Positions 1 to 5,804 are shown, counted from the first letter of the stretch. The stretch is 6,102 bases of DNA from Chthoniobacterales bacterium (GCA_013812515.1 JACCTI010000040.1:1-6102); one strand, 5' to 3'. The notes: generated by a model from the letters alone, not told the origin. Translations and numbers: made by a program.

Positions 1-189
1 CGAAGAGCTGCTCGAAATCCTTCACGTAAAACGCGGCGAGATCGGCCGACTCAATCTCGAGCACGTTGTTCTCCATCAGGGTGAACGCGTTCATTCGTCA
101 GATTGAGCGACCCGGTCCAGACTGCGCATAAGGGGGCCGCTTAGACACAGGTCGTAGAGGGCGAACTCCAGCGTGGTGTGCGCCTTGGC
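1..189 (-). pseudogene. Phospholipase D-like protein, fragmentary, runs off left edge
   Basis: Two scraps of a phospholipase D-like (PLDc_2 type) protein can be read on the minus strand. The first, 189-136, reads AKAHTTLEFALYDLCLSG and resembles the opening beta-strand/helix of a PLD repeat, where a chain such as 'T-L-x-F-A-L-Y-D-L' precedes the helix. The second starts at 125 with AVWTGSLNLTN, the conserved block that follows the HxK catalytic motif in this superfamily. After a one-base shift at 92 it continues as NAFTLMENNVLEIES to a typical end (FYVKDFEQLF) at the window edge. The HxKxxxxD catalytic motif and roughly a hundred residues expected between the two scraps are absent, so the product cannot be an active phosphodiesterase. 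Either a real internal deletion or a misassembly is possible. The family call rests on the second scrap and is fairly secure; assignment of the first scrap is weaker. Confidence 0.6.
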
Positions 190-705
190 GCGACTTCGTG
201 GGCGGCGGGAATGTCGGCGCGGTTTTGTTTGTTCTTGGCACCTTGGGCGCTAAGAGCTGGCCGGATTGCACTTCGTAGCGATGGCTGTGCCAGAGCTTTT
301 TTTCGTCTTCGGGCAGGGTGTTGAAGAGCCTTTCGCTGATGATGTATTCCACGCCCATCATGCGAGCGTCTTTGCGGTCGGAGTCGTAGATGATGCACTG
401 CCGCATCTCTTCGTTCATGCCGGCGCAGTAATGAATAGCCATTACCTGCTGCGACGGTCGGCCCGCATAAAAGTGAAAGCCGCAGAGATGCGCGTGAACG
501 GCGTTGAGCGGCCCGTCGCTCTGCAATATTTCGGCGCCCGTTTCGAGCGCTTGCGTCTTCACGCTCTTGGCTTCGCCGGGGGCTGCTCGGGTTTGTTCGG
601 ATCCTGTGCGCGGGCCGTAATCGCCGCCATGAAGATGAAGGCGACGCCTGGTTTGAGTAGCTGAGTTGGTTTCAAGCGGTGCGGACGGTTCGTTCCTCTG
701 CCCAT
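190..705 (-). pseudogene. DUF1264 (oil body-associated protein-like) gene, frameshifted and internally deleted
   Basis: The core (about 562-235) matches the DUF1264/OBAP family: HAHLCGFHFYAG, an HYC motif, QCIIYDS, GVEYIISERLF, then LPEDEKKLWHSH and YEVQSG. The N-terminus lies in another frame. It carries a probable secretory signal (KPGVAFIFMAAITARAQ) followed by a proline-rich linker that meets a stop at 559. Restoring one G in the GGGGG run at 578-582 joins linker and core (PPGEAKSVKTQ). After LLAPK (about 238) the conserved C-terminal domain is missing. Only a scrap in a third frame, KNKQNRADIPAAHEV (about 236-192), resembles the family's usual tail. Start is uncertain: ATG at 705, 720 or 723, or TTG at 675. 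DUF1264 is known from plant oil-body proteins and from uncharacterised bacterial proteins; its biochemical role is not established. The gene is transcribed divergently from the dehydrogenase. Confidence 0.72.
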
Positions 706-771
706 CAAAACGCGGCGCATCATGGCTCCGGGTCTGTAAAAAAGGATGCGGCGCCTGTCATGGTTGCGAAA

Positions 772-790
772 CGGCGGTATGATACCGCCG
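772..790. promoter_or_regulatory. Perfect 19-bp palindrome in the divergent intergenic region
   Basis: CGGCGGTATGATACCGCCG has two 9-base arms that match exactly around a single central G. It lies 85 bases before the dehydrogenase start and about 67 bases or more before the DUF1264 start. A perfect odd-centred palindrome between two divergent genes is what an operator for a dimeric regulator looks like. On the plus strand it is followed by CTCCTTTCTCTTTCC, so an intrinsic terminator is an alternative, but no plus-strand gene upstream needs one. On the minus strand the following TTTCGC tail is short. No regulator gene lies in the window, so the binding protein is unknown. Confidence 0.45.
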
Positions 791-875
791 CTCCTTTCTC
801 TTTCCGAAACACACAGACGTCCAACGATTCGGGGACCGGCGTTCCCTTGTCGAACTAAACCGTGAGAAATGAAAT

Positions 876-2051
876 ATGAGAGCAATCGTCTGGCACGGTA
901 AGGAAGATGTCCGCTGCGACAGAGATGTGCCCGATCCGAGAATCGAGCAGCCGGGGGACGTCGTGATCAAAATTACTTCGACCGCCATTTGCGGGTCCGA
1001 CCTGCACCTTTACGACGGCTATCAACCGACCATGGAATCGGGCGATGTCCTCGGCCACGAAAACATGGGCGTGGTGGTCGAGACCGGCAAAGCAGTCACG
1101 AAATTGAAAGAGGGCGACCGCGTGGTGGTGCCGTTTGTCATCGCCTGCGGGAAGTGTTTTTTCTGCGAGAAGACGCTCTACTCCTGTTGCGACACGACCA
1201 ACCCGAACGCGAAGATGGCGGCCGAAGTGATGGGGCAATCGCCCGCCGGTCTCTTCGGTTTCTCCCATATGCTCGGGGGCTTCGCGGGCGGCCAGGCGGA
1301 GTATCTGCGTGTGCCGCACGCCGATGTGGGGCCGATCAAAATCGAGTCCGACCTGGAGGACGAGAAGGTGCTCTTTCTCTCCGATATTTTTCCGACCGGC
1401 TACATGGCGGCGGAAAATGCCCGGATCGAACCGGGCGACACAGTCGCGGTGTGGGGTTGCGGGCCGGTCTCGCAAATGACTATCCAGAGCGCATGGATGC
1501 TGGGCGCAGGGCGCGTGATCGCAATCGATCGAGTGCCCGAAAGGCTGCGCCTGGCGGAAGATAAAGGCAAAGCCGAGACGATCAACTTCATGGAGACCGA
1601 CGTTTACGACCGGCTCATGGAAATGACCAATGGACGCGGTCCGGATCGTTGCATCGATGCGGTCGGCGCCGAAGCGCACGGACGCGGCGGCTTCGATGCG
1701 GTGCTCGACAAAGCCAAGGCGGCGGTCTTTCTCGCGACCGACCGCGCCCATGTGCTCCGCCAAGCAATCATGTGCTGCCGCAAAGGTGGCACCATTTCAG
1801 TGCCCGGCGTTTACATAGGTGCGATCGATAAATTCCCCTTCGGCGCCGCCATGAACAAGGGCCTCACGATTACCGCCGGCCAGACCCACGTGCAGCGTTA
1901 TCTCGCGCCGCTCCTGGACAAAATCGAGGGCGGCGAGATCGATCCCTCATTCATCATCACGCACCGCCGTCCGCTGGAAGACGGGCCAGAGATGTACAAG
2001 ACCTTCCGCGATAAAGAAGATGGCTGCATCAAGGTCGTGTTGAAACCCTGA
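876..2051 (+). CDS. Zinc-dependent alcohol dehydrogenase, glutathione-independent formaldehyde dehydrogenase type
   Basis: Cytoplasmic NAD(P)-dependent oxidoreductase of the medium-chain dehydrogenase/reductase (MDR) superfamily; 391 residues, the normal length for the formaldehyde dehydrogenase-like branch. The N-terminal GroES-like domain holds the catalytic zinc site: Cys39 in ICGSDLHLY and His61-Glu62 in GHENMG, with Asp170 in FLSDIFPTGY as a further candidate ligand. The structural zinc lobe is complete (Cys91, Cys94, Cys97, Cys105). The Rossmann domain follows with VAVWGCGPVSQ (residues 190-200) and the acidic Asp218 at the end of beta-2 in AIDR, which favours NAD over NADP. The long insert around residues 105-140 (NPNAKMAAEVMGQ, GFSHMLGGFAGGQAEYLRVP) is typical of the FdhA-like class. 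The exact substrate (formaldehyde, other aldehyde or alcohol) cannot be read from sequence. ATG at 876 fits the family's MRAIVWHG start; the Shine-Dalgarno is weak (GTGAGAA). Only 18 bases separate it from the next gene, suggesting one transcript. No lesion is seen. Confidence 0.93.
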   Translation: MRAIVWHGKEDVRCDRDVPDPRIEQPGDVVIKITSTAICGSDLHLYDGYQPTMESGDVLGHENMGVVVETGKAVTKLKEGDRVVVPFVIACGKCFFCEKTLYSCCDTTNPNAKMAAEVMGQSPAGLFGFSHMLGGFAGGQAEYLRVPHADVGPIKIESDLEDEKVLFLSDIFPTGYMAAENARIEPGDTVAVWGCGPVSQMTIQSAWMLGAGRVIAIDRVPERLRLAEDKGKAETINFMETDVYDRLMEMTNGRGPDRCIDAVGAEAHGRGGFDAVLDKAKAAVFLATDRAHVLRQAIMCCRKGGTISVPGVYIGAIDKFPFGAAMNKGLTITAGQTHVQRYLAPLLDKIEGGEIDPSFIITHRRPLEDGPEMYKTFRDKEDGCIKVVLKP

Positions 2052-2069
2052 CCGCGCTGGCAAAAAGAG

Positions 2070-2468
2070 ATGGACGAAACACGGAAAAGCGCGAGCAGCT
2101 TATTCGCCATCATAATCGGCCTCTTCCTCATGGTCGAAGGGCTCTGGGGCCTAACGAGTGACGTGGTCTTTGGAGGTCTGACTACGAATCGGACGCATGC
2201 CATCATCCACATCGTTCTCGGCGTTATCGGCATTCTTGCTGGATGGAAAAACCGCGCGCGAGGCTTTTGCATTTTTCTCGGCATCCTGCTGCTGGCGGTC
2301 GGTGTGCTGCGCTTTGTCCCGGGCGTGAGCGATCTGATCGTCCAGCTCCTGAACGTCAACAACGCCGTCGCGTGGCTGAACATAGTGGTCGGTGCAGTGG
2401 CCCTGCTCGTCGCTTTCGTGCCAGGCGAAGATCGGCTCAGGCGAAATCGAGAAGTGGCGACAAGGTAA
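2070..2468 (+). CDS. DUF4383-like four-helix membrane protein
   Basis: A 132-residue protein with four predicted membrane helices at about 10-30 (SLFAIIIGLFLMVEGLWGL), 43-60 (HAIIHIVLGVIGILAG), 66-85 (GFCIFLGILLLAVGVLRFV) and 99-117 (VAWLNIVVGAVALLVAFV), plus a short basic C-tail (RLRRNREVATR). The helix pattern, the Asn-x-x-His before helix 2 (NRTHAIIHI) and the Asn-rich turn before helix 4 (NVNNAVAWLNI) fit the DUF4383 family of small membrane proteins, whose function is unknown. The ATG at 2070 directly follows a purine-rich AAAAAGAG, which is closer to the start than an ideal ribosome site. It sits between the dehydrogenase and the SnoaL-like gene with gaps of 18 and 9 bases, so it is very likely co-transcribed with them. 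Membership of DUF4383 is a judgement from helix layout; the membrane protein call itself is secure. Confidence 0.82.
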   Translation: MDETRKSASSLFAIIIGLFLMVEGLWGLTSDVVFGGLTTNRTHAIIHIVLGVIGILAGWKNRARGFCIFLGILLLAVGVLRFVPGVSDLIVQLLNVNNAVAWLNIVVGAVALLVAFVPGEDRLRRNREVATR

Positions 2469-2477
2469 GAAAAATTC

Positions 2478-2895
2478 ATGGGCAGACAGGAAAACATCTC
2501 GACGCAGAAAGCATTCGGAGCCGCGATCAACAGCGGCAAGCTCTATCACTTAACTCAACTGATGAGGCCGACTTAAAGGATCACGATCCCGCCCAGGAGC
2601 AAGGCAAGGGGCCGCAGGGATTCATCGCGTTCTTCACGAAATTTCGGGAGGCCTTTCCCGATCTCGAAGTCGCAGTCAAACCGATGGTGGCAGATGAGGA
2701 GAACGTCGCCATCGCCTATAGCATCACCGGCACACACGAGCGCGATTTCCAAGGCATCGCGCCGACGGAAAGAACATCAAAGCGCGCAGGGTGCAGATCG
2801 CCCGCTTCGAGGATGGCCGGATCGCGGAGCGATGGGGCAGCTCGGGCGAGCTCGGGATTCTCAAGCAGCTGGGCGCGAATCCGACTTCAGCCTGA
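2478..2895 (+). pseudogene. SnoaL-like / ester cyclase (NTF2 fold) gene with two -1 frameshifts
   Basis: Reading across three frames reconstructs one SnoaL-like polyketide cyclase-family protein of about 139 residues, the usual size. Segment 1 (from ATG 2478) reads MGRQENISTQKAFGAAINSG and stops at 2574-2576. Segment 2 (about 2565-2767) carries LKDHDPA, the GPQGF block, FREAFPDLEV and AIAYSITGTHERDFQGIAPT. Segment 3 (about 2768-2895) carries KARRVQIARFEDGRIAERW and the ending GELGILKQLGANPTSA. Each junction is repaired by one added base, the first near 2562-2566 and the second in the GG run at 2767-2768, where T-G-K follows APT in the family. The conserved family pattern (HDPAP, AFPDL, TGTH, F-x-G-I-x-P-T-G, R-x-x-D-G-K/R-I-x-E-R-W, LG-x-x-x-Q-L) is all present. 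AAGGTAAG lies about 10 bases before the ATG. Such proteins often act as small-molecule cyclases, hydrolases or isomerases; a substrate cannot be assigned. Either a recent pseudogene or two base-calling errors. Confidence 0.8.
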
Positions 2896-3584
2896 TAGAG
2901 CCTCCGGGTAAATGCCCGCTGTAAGCTGACACTTCGGCCCGCACGTGACTCGCAAGCGGAGGGCGACGTGATCGAAACCGCGACTATTTCCCCGGCCGCC
3001 ACATTGCCTTATCAGCCGGACCATTAACGGCGAAAATTGTGGAAGTCGAAGCAGGTAAACGTGGCAGTCGACTCTAAACATCCGGAGCAAATCTCGTCTA
3101 ACGACGAGGTTGTCCTGATCATCCGCCACCACGCTCTGCACGCAATGAAATGGCGAACCCGCAGCCCCAGGCTTGCTCCATTCTTCATTCGGGAATGGCT
3201 TGGGCTGACCTTCGACGATCTCAGTCAAGGAGAGGGTCTGATCATCCGGCCAATCGGGAAAATTGACGAACGCGATGGTAGCCTTTGGGGAATGCGGTCA
3301 GTTCGTTTCCGACCGCTTGCGGCGTTTTCCAAGCTCGCCATACGGCCGGATCGCACGCGTTACTACGTCGGCTGTCAAGGTGTTATGGTCGCGCGGGTAA
3401 TAACGAGTCCAGTCGGCCCCTGCGCTTCCGAACGTTTCTATTGCACTAAAAGGGGACGATGCCTGATTCGAGGAAATCGATCGGGTATTTCCGTTAGGCA
3501 GTGTTAGCGATGCTAAGTAACGGCGCGCCTTGGCGGCACTCTCGACACGGCCCGACCTGCGGAGCCGAATCCACGCCGACTAAT
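2896..3584. other. No convincing gene in about 690 bases
   Basis: The stretch between the SnoaL-like gene and the TIGR03067 gene contains no product I recognise. The longest plus-strand open frame (3037-3507, 156 codons) starts MWKSKQVNVAVDSKHPEQ and has no domain, signal peptide or ribosome site. An antisense open frame (3228-2887) overlaps it and is equally anonymous. Two convergent genes flank the stretch, so at least one terminator would be expected, but I see only a weak CGGG/CCCG hairpin just after 2895. A tiny frame at 3460-3498 (12 codons, MPDSRKSIGYFR) follows a good AAAAGGGGA site but is too short to judge. Decayed gene sequence is possible. Confidence 0.5.
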
Positions 3585-3981
3585 CTATTTCTTAACGCGC
3601 TCCCAGACCTGCAGGATATGGCCGCTGCCCTTTTCCGAAGTAAACGCCGTTGGTCTTGTTTTTCCAACGGGCGCCCAGCAGGCGCGTTTTTGATTGTCAT
3701 CGACGATCTCGTAAATGCCGAACATCGTTTTCCCTTTGTCTTGGCCGGTGGCTTGCACCGAGTCAGCTGTCTTCGGTGACGCGGTTCGGGTTGATCGTGA
3801 ACGTCCCGGCCGCGCTCGTGCCCGCCGTTCCGCGATCTGAGACGGTGAACTTATTGTGATCCGTGACAAGAATCGTCTGGCTCCGCACGTTTTCGGGCAC
3901 CTCTTTGCCATCGATGATGCCGGAAACGAGACGGAAGGTGCCTGTGAGCCGCTCGTAATCCTTCTTGATTAACTCTTCCAT
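3585..3981 (-). pseudogene. TIGR03067-domain protein, single frameshift
   Basis: Two frames together give one TIGR03067-domain protein of about 130 residues. This uncharacterised, lipocalin-like domain is common in Planctomycetes and related phyla. Frame one starts at ATG 3981 and reads MEELIKKDYERLTGTFRLVS, then GKEVPENVRSQTI, DHNKFTVSDRG and GTFTINPNRVTEDS before stopping at 3763-3765. Frame two resumes as ADSVQATGQDKGKTMFGIYE and ends with WAPVGKTRPTAFTSEKGSGH then LQVWERVKK at 3585. The family order is intact: D-x-x-x-L-x-G-x-W/F, G-K-x-V-P, K-F-T-V, G-T-F, K-G-K-T-x-x-G-I-Y, R-P-x-x-F, G-S-G-x-x-L. The lesion sits near 3768-3772 and is a gain of one base or a loss of two. No signal peptide is visible, so a cytoplasmic location is likely. 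Its start overlaps the shifted tail of the relic upstream, and I see no Shine-Dalgarno site. Confidence 0.8.
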
Positions 3982-4007
3982 AGAAACCGGTGAATCAGGA
4001 GTGGCCG

Positions 4008-4201
4008 CGAAAGAAGGAGAGAGACCGGGAAGCCAAACACGATTGCCGTGACAAACACTTTATCACCCACGCCGGCGCTTCGAAGGTGGGAAACAAAATC
4101 GACGCCAGCTGGATGAGCAGCCAGCCCACCACTCCGTAGGCGACAGCCACCTTGTAAACATTGCGGCGCTTTGACTCGGCGAAGAAGTGACTCGGATTCA
4201 T
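4008..4201 (-). pseudogene. N-terminal membrane anchor of the FFAELKRRNVYKVA family, truncated and frameshifted
   Basis: ATG at 4201 opens MNPSHFFAESKRRNVYKVAV, then AYGVVGWLLIQLASILFPTF and EAPAWVIK. This is the signature N-terminus of a family of membrane-anchored, usually TPR-containing or cyclase/CadC-like regulatory proteins, where a cytoplasmic FFAELKRRNVYK stretch precedes two membrane helices. At the TTT run 4059-4061 one base is missing. In the shifted frame the second helix continues perfectly as VFVTAIVFGFPVSLLLS, then homology ends at about 4008 where W-A-F-E-L-T-P-E-G would be expected. Everything after the anchor, normally several hundred residues, is gone. The unshifted frame stops at 3995 and the shifted one at 3969, inside the start of the next gene. 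A natural anchor-only protein is unlikely. The family call is confident from the first 30 residues. Confidence 0.78.
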
Positions 4202-4266
4202 GAGTGATCCCGGGCCGATTTTGCAGATCGCGACGGATAGAAGTTCGTTCGGTTCACCGGTCGGTC

Positions 4267-4281
4267 AGCGGAGGCTCCGCT
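4267..4281. repeat. Short 15-base palindromic hairpin after the PIN relic
   Basis: AGCGGAGGCTCCGCT has two 7-base arms around one central G, lying 4 bases past the PIN relic's stop on the minus strand. It is GC-rich but no T-run follows on either strand, so if it is a terminator it is a poor one. It may equally be a small dispersed palindrome. Confidence 0.35.
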
Positions 4282-4285
4282 CATC

Positions 4286-4490
4286 TTAGGCTCGCCCCAA
4301 TGCATCGGGCAGCGACTGCGTCAGCGCCGGAGCCGAAGCGCGCAGTTTTGCGTCCGCGGTTACCGGGCGGCGGCCCAGTTGCTGTGCGAGCGCCAGGAAG
4401 CGGGCATCGTCAGCGGTGATCCTGTCGGGAAGGGCGATTTTCAAGGCAGCCTCGGGCGAAACCGAAGACCAGTGGGCTCCGGCTCGATCG
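4286..4490 (-). pseudogene. PIN-domain (VapC-like) toxin, C-terminal relic
   Basis: The minus strand encodes ALKIALPDRITADDARFLAL, then AQQLGRRPVTADAKLRASAP and ALTQSLPDALGRA, ending at TAA 4288-4286. This matches the last half of PIN-domain ribonucleases of VapBC toxin-antitoxin systems: the D-A-R/x-Y/F-L-A-L-A helix carrying a conserved acidic residue, then the P-x-V-T-A-D strand with the late acidic residue, then a hydrophobic tail. The frame stays open back to 4603, but its upstream part (residues such as RAATRCKKSASD) has no PIN-like sequence. The N-terminal strand with the first catalytic aspartate (normally V-L-D-x-N/S) is missing, as is any antitoxin gene. The terminator of the secreted-protein gene lies just upstream, so the toxin's own promoter region has also gone. 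An inactive remnant is the best reading. Confidence 0.62.
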
Positions 4491-4621
4491 CTTGCCGATT
4501 TCTTGCACCGGGTGGCGGCGCGGTTGGATCGCGCGCGAAGGCTGATGGTAGCGGCCGACCTGAAAGCCTCGTGGCGAAGCCGTTCGTTAGGTGTGCTGGA
4601 AAGCTACTCGATCGCTTCCGC

Positions 4622-4662
4622 CGGAAAAGAAGAAGCCTGCGGCGGTTGCTCCGCCGCAGGCT
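4622..4662 (-). terminator. Strong intrinsic terminator of the DUF5666-like gene
   Basis: A perfect 12-bp stem (AGCCTGCGGCGG pairing with CCGCCGCAGGCT) closes a 5-base loop at 4634-4662. On the minus strand it is followed by TCTTCTTTTCC, a T-rich release tract. It begins 22 bases after the stop of the DUF5666-like gene and so ends that transcript before the PIN relic. On the plus strand the tail is not T-rich, so it acts in one direction. Confidence 0.87.
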
Positions 4663-4683
4663 CTCAGACATCTATAGCGCGAG

Positions 4684-5187
4684 CTATTCTTCCGGTGAAG
4701 CAGACGGAGATGCGGAAGGCGAAGCACTCGTGCTCCCGTCGGTCGCGTCTGATTTCTTCCCTTTCTTGCCGGAGCTAGATTTCGCCGCGCGGCCCGAGCC
4801 GCCAATCTTAACCGTCTTGGCTTCCATGCTGCCGTCGTCCTGTTTCCAGTACGACCCGGTCACCTTTTCATTCGCCGCGATGTCCGCGAACGTCGCCGCC
4901 GCGCCCGCTTTGGTCACGGTGGTCTTCTCGGTAACCTTAAAGACGCGCGAGGTGGACTTACCAGCGACCGTGAACGTCTGCGCGCTTGTATCTACGGACG
5001 CAACGGATCCGCGGAACTGAATTGCGCGAGGAGCTTTCGTTTCGGGCGAAGCTGCGGCCGTGCTGTCCGCCGGAGAAGCGCTCGGGGAGGGCGACGCCTC
5101 TTTCTCTGGAGCGGCAGATGCGGTGAGAGGTCCGGAGAGAGCGAGCGCCGCTACGCAGGCGCTCGTGATGAGAGTGAACTTTTTCAT
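4684..5187 (-). CDS. Secreted DUF5666-like protein with Ser/Pro-rich flanks
   Basis: A 167-residue protein. Residues 1-25 form a clean Sec signal peptide (MKKFTLITSACVAALALSG, then an A-S-A cleavage site before APEKEAS). A Ser/Pro/Ala-rich linker follows (SPSPSASPADSTAAASPETK). Residues about 58-130 form a beta-rich domain like DUF5666: FRGSVASVDTSAQTFTVAGK, VFKVTEKTTVTKAG, ATFADIAANEKVTGSYWKQD, EAKTVKIGG. The C-terminus is a Lys/Ser stretch (SGKKGKKSD) and then SASPSASPSASPEE. DUF5666 proteins are exported, of unknown function, with an OB-like beta-barrel predicted; a lysine-rich tail could contact a polymer or envelope component, which is inference. ATG at 5187 is chosen because the signal peptide begins exactly there, although the frame stays open far upstream. 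No Shine-Dalgarno is present. A strong terminator follows, so the gene is monocistronic. No lesion is seen. Confidence 0.85.
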   Translation of the reverse strand: MKKFTLITSACVAALALSGPLTASAAPEKEASPSPSASPADSTAAASPETKAPRAIQFRGSVASVDTSAQTFTVAGKSTSRVFKVTEKTTVTKAGAAATFADIAANEKVTGSYWKQDDGSMEAKTVKIGGSGRAAKSSSGKKGKKSDATDGSTSASPSASPSASPEE

Positions 5188-5216
5188 TAGGATTGGAGGT
5201 TGATTTGTTGTGGGTT
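5188..5216 (-). promoter_or_regulatory. A/C-rich leader without a Shine-Dalgarno site
   Basis: Immediately before the ATG the minus strand reads CAAATCAACCTCCAATCCTA, preceded by more CCCACAACAA. It has almost no G and carries ACCTCC, the opposite of a ribosome-binding site. An unstructured A/C-rich leader could allow initiation without Shine-Dalgarno pairing. It supports the ATG at 5187 because the composition changes sharply there. Confidence 0.35.
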
Positions 5217-5239
5217 GCCCTTGACCCGTGCTGGTGAAC

Positions 5240-5804
5240 GGGTTTCCGGCGGTTTTGTTTAGCGGTATAACGAGCGCAGCCGAGTAAAGCAATGCGATAT
5301 TGAGCAGATCCGACTCAAACGCGGAGTGGTCGTCTTGAACGCCAGATCCTCTCTGCCCTCGCATTGTGCGTAATTGCCGCCATAACGGCGCCAAACTGCA
5401 ATTCGTACTGCTTCTGGAATTCGCAATTGCGGCTTCGCTGCCTCGATTGCTTCTGCCGATAAAATGGCTGTGCAGACGCTCGAAATACCTGCGCTGCGCA
5501 TCTTCGAATCTAGTACTGCCAGCCGTTCCTCTTCGGTCGTGAAAGACTGGACGCAGTGAGAAACATCCCCTCCTGAAAGGAAGCCTCTCAGCGGCGATTG
5601 CCGATTCACCAAGTAGCCGCACGTGTCGGCCCACTGCGGACCATCCACTGAGTGTTCCCTTAGCGGGCGATCGCACATCAAGTGCGCGAGCTTGCGGCAA
5701 TCCTCTTTGCTGCTGCAGTGTCCGGACCTTTCGGTTCGTAAGTGCTCGATGTTGAACCCAAACGCTGCTTCGCATTGAGCATGATTCTGGCGAGTTCGGT
5801 GCAT
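5240..5804 (-). pseudogene. HNH endonuclease relic
   Basis: An open minus-strand frame from ATG 5804 (MHRTRQNHAQCEAAFGFNIE) leads to a recognisable HNH nuclease core at about 5425-5240. LRIPEAVRIAVWRRYGGNYAQCEG matches the usual R-I-P-x-x-V-R-x-x-V-W-x-R-D-G-G-x-C-x-x-C block, but the Asp of DGG and the first zinc Cys are both Tyr here. The catalytic F-D-H-I-x-P block is FKTTTP in this frame, while a neighbouring frame gives DDHSAF. The N-x-Q-L-L-C block survives only as NIALLY (frame two) and the terminal C-x-x-C-N as CARYTAK (frame three). The nuclease is therefore doubly frameshifted and has lost several metal-binding residues. The upstream part (SVDGPQWADTCGYLVNRQSP, then TEEERLAVLDSKMRSAGISS) has no domain I can name but keeps an open frame. 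It ends inside the leader of the DUF5666-like gene. Confidence 0.62.

Noticed and set aside
869..875. An earlier ATG at 869 for the dehydrogenase
   Set aside because: It is in a different frame and soon meets a stop; the family's N-terminus begins at 876.
855..1763. A 302-codon minus-strand open frame
   Set aside because: It is fully antisense to the intact dehydrogenase, rich in His and Arg as expected from a high-GC shadow frame.
1898..2549. A 213-codon minus-strand open frame
   Set aside because: It is antisense to the dehydrogenase tail and the DUF4383-like gene, whose helix pattern and spacing are convincing.
3114..3247. CTGATCATCCG occurring twice (near 3115 and 3238)
   Set aside because: Two 11-base copies without extended similarity around them; likely chance and no array structure.
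3460..3498. A 12-codon frame after AAAAGGGGA
   Set aside because: The ribosome-site match is good but the frame is too short to support as a gene without comparison.
3037..3507. A 156-codon plus-strand frame considered as a new small gene
   Set aside because: No ribosome site, signal, helix pattern or family motif, and an equally long frame lies antisense to it.
4379..5020. A 213-codon plus-strand open frame across the terminator and the DUF5666-like gene
   Set aside because: It is antisense to a clear secreted protein and passes through a terminator hairpin; its residues show no domain.
5224..5243. ACCCGT/ACGGGT stem in the leader of the DUF5666-like gene as a riboswitch or attenuator
   Set aside because: Only 6 bp with an 8-base loop, no T-run and no alternative pairing partner that I can see.
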